Assembly: GCA_041569895.1 (NCBI GenBank)
Contig: JBFFXF010000341.1
Span: forward strand, 1 to 7,044
DNA from: JBFFXF01 sp041569895
Lineage (GTDB): Bacteria; Planctomycetota; UBA8108; JACQVS01
DNA length: 7,044 bases
Direction of reading: 5' to 3'
Positions 5,439 through 7,044 of this stretch are shown piece after piece. How positions within the stretch are numbered: position 1 is the stretch's first letter; every line of letters starts with the position of its first letter. The notes below the pieces were generated by a model. That model made no database searches. It saw only the letters and a program-made list of their open reading frames with translations, and had not been told where the DNA came from. Both the position numbers and the translations under genes were made by a program.

Positions 5439-6956
5439 ATGAGCGAATCCGCAAACTCGAATCGGCGGGACGACGTGCCGGCCGTGCCGCCGTCGCTCCT
5501 CTCGCGCAATCCGCTGCGCTGGCTCTCCGTCTTCGGGCCGGGCGCGATCATCGCGTCGCTCACCATCGGCACCGGCGAGCTCATCTTCTCGTCGCGCGGC
5601 GGGGCGCTCTTCGGCTACTCGGTGCTGTGGATCTTCCTGGCGATCTCCGTGCTCAAGTGGGGGCTCGTCTTCGCCACGGCGCGACACATGGTGCTCTCCG
5701 GCGCGCACCCCCTCGAGCGCAGCATGGCGCTCCGTCCCGCCGGTTTCCTGCCGCTCCTCTTCTTCGTTCCCGCGGTGATCTGCTTTCCGATCTGGATCGG
5801 GTTCCACTCGGGCGTGATCGGCACGCTCGTCCTCGACGTCGGTGGGGTCGACAAACACGCCGGCGGGACGATCGTCCTCCTCCTCGTGCTCGCAGCGGTC
5901 TTCCTCGGCGGCTACCGCTACCTGGAGCGCGCGCAGCTCGTGATCGTCACCACGATGCTCGTGTGCGTGGCGGTCTCCGCCGTGCTGATGAGCCCCGACT
6001 GGATCGACGTCCTCGCCGGGGCCATCGTTCCGCGGCCGCTCGAGTATCCCCCGTGGCTCGGAGACGTCGATCCCGCGCTCGCCGGCCGGCCGGTGTGGGT
6101 CGAGGCGTCCACGTACGTCGGCGTCATCGGCGGCGCGAGCTACGACTACCTCGCGTATGTCTCGTTCCTGCGGGAGAAGCGGTGGGGGCTGGCCGGCGCA
6201 GGGGCGGCCACCGGCGCCGAGCTCGAGGCGATCGCGCGCGATCGGGACCATCCCGCTCGCCGCTGGGTGCGTGCGCCGCTCGTCGATTGCACGCTGAGCT
6301 TCGTGATCGTGATCATCTTCAGCGCGGTCTTCGTGATCTCGGGGACGCTGGCGCTGGCGCCGCAGCAGGCCGTGCCCACCGGCGACAACCTCCTGGCCCT
6401 GCAGTCGCAGTTCGTGACGCGACTCCACCCGTGGCTCTACCCGCTCTACATCGCCGGCGCCTTCCTGACGATGCTCGGGACGCTCTACGGCACGATCGAG
6501 GTCGCCCCGGCGATGATGCGCGAACTCGTCCGCGCCCTCTTCCCGCGATCGGGCGCCGCCGACTCGAAGCTGGTGCGAAACGTCACCGTCGCGTGGTGCG
6601 GCCTCGGAGCCCTCGGCGTCCTCGGCTGGAGCCTCGCGCTCCACCTCGGCGGGTCAACGGAGTCGCGGCCCCCGACGCTGGTCGAGATCGTCACACCGGC
6701 GGCCCTCTTCACCGGCGTCTTCTCGTGCGCGTTCGTCTGCTTCCTGGCGCCGTGGATGGACCGGCGCTTCCTGCCGCCCGCCCTGCGCATGCACCCCGCG
6801 CTCGCCGCGCTCAATATCATCGCCGGCGTCGTCTTCCTCGCGGTCGGCGTCAAGGGCTACGTCGATCACGGCGCGACGGCGGTCGCCGCACTGATCGGCG
6901 CAGCGCTCCTGGCGCTGGCACTGGTCCCGGTGGCACGAAAGGCGCGTGGGGGTTGA
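5439..6956 (+). CDS. Nramp-related transporter with non-canonical binding site
   Basis: The 505-residue product is an integral membrane protein with about 11-12 helices (for example 30-50, 57-82, 104-130, 143-185 as two, 224-244, 283-303, 333-353, 381-402, 417-438, 457-498 as two). The N-terminal stretch RWLSVFGPGAIIASLTIGTGE (first bases of helix 1) and ALFGYSVLW (56-64) align with Nramp helix 1 and the following segment. Canonical Nramp proteins carry DPGN in helix 1 and MPH in helix 6 to bind Mn2+ or Fe2+. Here the helix 1 motif is GTGE (44-47) and the helix 6 region reads GGASYDYLAYVSF (231-243), with no MPH. The fold is probably kept but the substrate is unclear, so a metal-transporter label should be provisional. 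No Shine-Dalgarno precedes the ATG. A hexamer repeat starts six bases after the stop codon. Confidence 0.85.
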   Translation: MSESANSNRRDDVPAVPPSLLSRNPLRWLSVFGPGAIIASLTIGTGELIFSSRGGALFGYSVLWIFLAISVLKWGLVFATARHMVLSGAHPLERSMALRPAGFLPLLFFVPAVICFPIWIGFHSGVIGTLVLDVGGVDKHAGGTIVLLLVLAAVFLGGYRYLERAQLVIVTTMLVCVAVSAVLMSPDWIDVLAGAIVPRPLEYPPWLGDVDPALAGRPVWVEASTYVGVIGGASYDYLAYVSFLREKRWGLAGAGAATGAELEAIARDRDHPARRWVRAPLVDCTLSFVIVIIFSAVFVISGTLALAPQQAVPTGDNLLALQSQFVTRLHPWLYPLYIAGAFLTMLGTLYGTIEVAPAMMRELVRALFPRSGAADSKLVRNVTVAWCGLGALGVLGWSLALHLGGSTESRPPTLVEIVTPAALFTGVFSCAFVCFLAPWMDRRFLPPALRMHPALAALNIIAGVVFLAVGVKGYVDHGATAVAALIGAALLALALVPVARKARGG

Positions 6957-6962
6957 GCAGAT

Positions 6963-7020
6963 CCCGTCCCCGTCCCCGTCCCCGTTCCCGTTCCCGTTCC
7001 GGTTCCCGTTCCCGTGCCCG
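6963..7020 (+). repeat. CCCGTY hexamer tract after the transporter gene
   Basis: Nine hexamers in register follow the transporter stop codon (6954-6956): CCCGTC three times, CCCGTT three times, CCGGTT, CCCGTT and CCCGTG, then a partial CCCG. It is the same motif and sense orientation as the tract after the LysM gene. The remaining 24 bases to the window edge show nothing recognisable. There is no hairpin and T-run terminator here. Confidence 0.85.
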
Positions 7021-7044
7021 AAAGCCCTCACCGTCGCACCCATC

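Noticed and set aside
4683..6644. Minus-strand open frame of 653 codons opposite the ACT, small membrane and transporter genes
   Set aside because: Charged low-complexity product that spans three better-supported genes; antisense shadow.
6931..6944. TGGCAC as a sigma-54 -24 element
   Set aside because: It lies inside the transporter coding sequence and is followed by GAAAGGCG, not TTGC at the needed spacing.

Overview
The window is GC-rich (about two thirds G+C by eye) and carries five protein genes: three on the plus strand and two on the minus strand, in two divergent pairs plus one stand-alone regulator. There are no RNA genes, transposases, phage genes or CRISPR arrays. The gene set (a double-GAF sigma-54 activator, a GcvR-type double-ACT protein, an Nramp-like transporter), the near absence of Shine-Dalgarno sequences and the C/G-rich hexamer tracts between genes suggest a high-GC soil or sediment bacterium, for example Acidobacteriota or a myxobacterium-like lineage. 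This placement is an inference; nothing here is a taxonomic marker.

Layout. Positions 1-300 are non-coding and hold a dense repeat block: a 16-bp tandem duplication, seven copies of the 11-bp palindrome GACCCNGGGTC, and a 19-bp imperfect direct repeat at both edges. A good sigma-70-type promoter (314-342) follows, then a roughly 80-nt leader able to form mutually exclusive hairpins. Next comes a 712-residue sigma-54-dependent activator (428-2566) with GAF-GAF-AAA+-Fis architecture. Positions 2567-3224 are non-coding: two adjacent hairpins, an eighth palindrome copy, then about 300 bp of purine-rich simple repeats in three blocks.

The first divergent pair shares a 95-bp spacer: a LysM protein with a signal segment and four membrane helices (3225-4226, minus) and a double-ACT GcvR-like protein (4322-4861, plus). 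The second shares a 94-bp spacer: a small three-helix membrane protein (4877-5344, minus) and an Nramp-related transporter lacking the canonical metal-binding residues (5439-6956, plus). The window closes in a CCCGTY hexamer tract just after the transporter stop codon, matching in type and orientation the tract just after the LysM stop codon.

No single pathway links the genes. The regulator has no visible sigma-54 target promoter here. The two membrane proteins and the transporter are envelope functions; the ACT protein is probably an amino-acid sensor. The points most worth checking are the palindrome array, the switch-like leader, the altered Nramp active site and the repeated placement of hexamer tracts at gene 3' ends.
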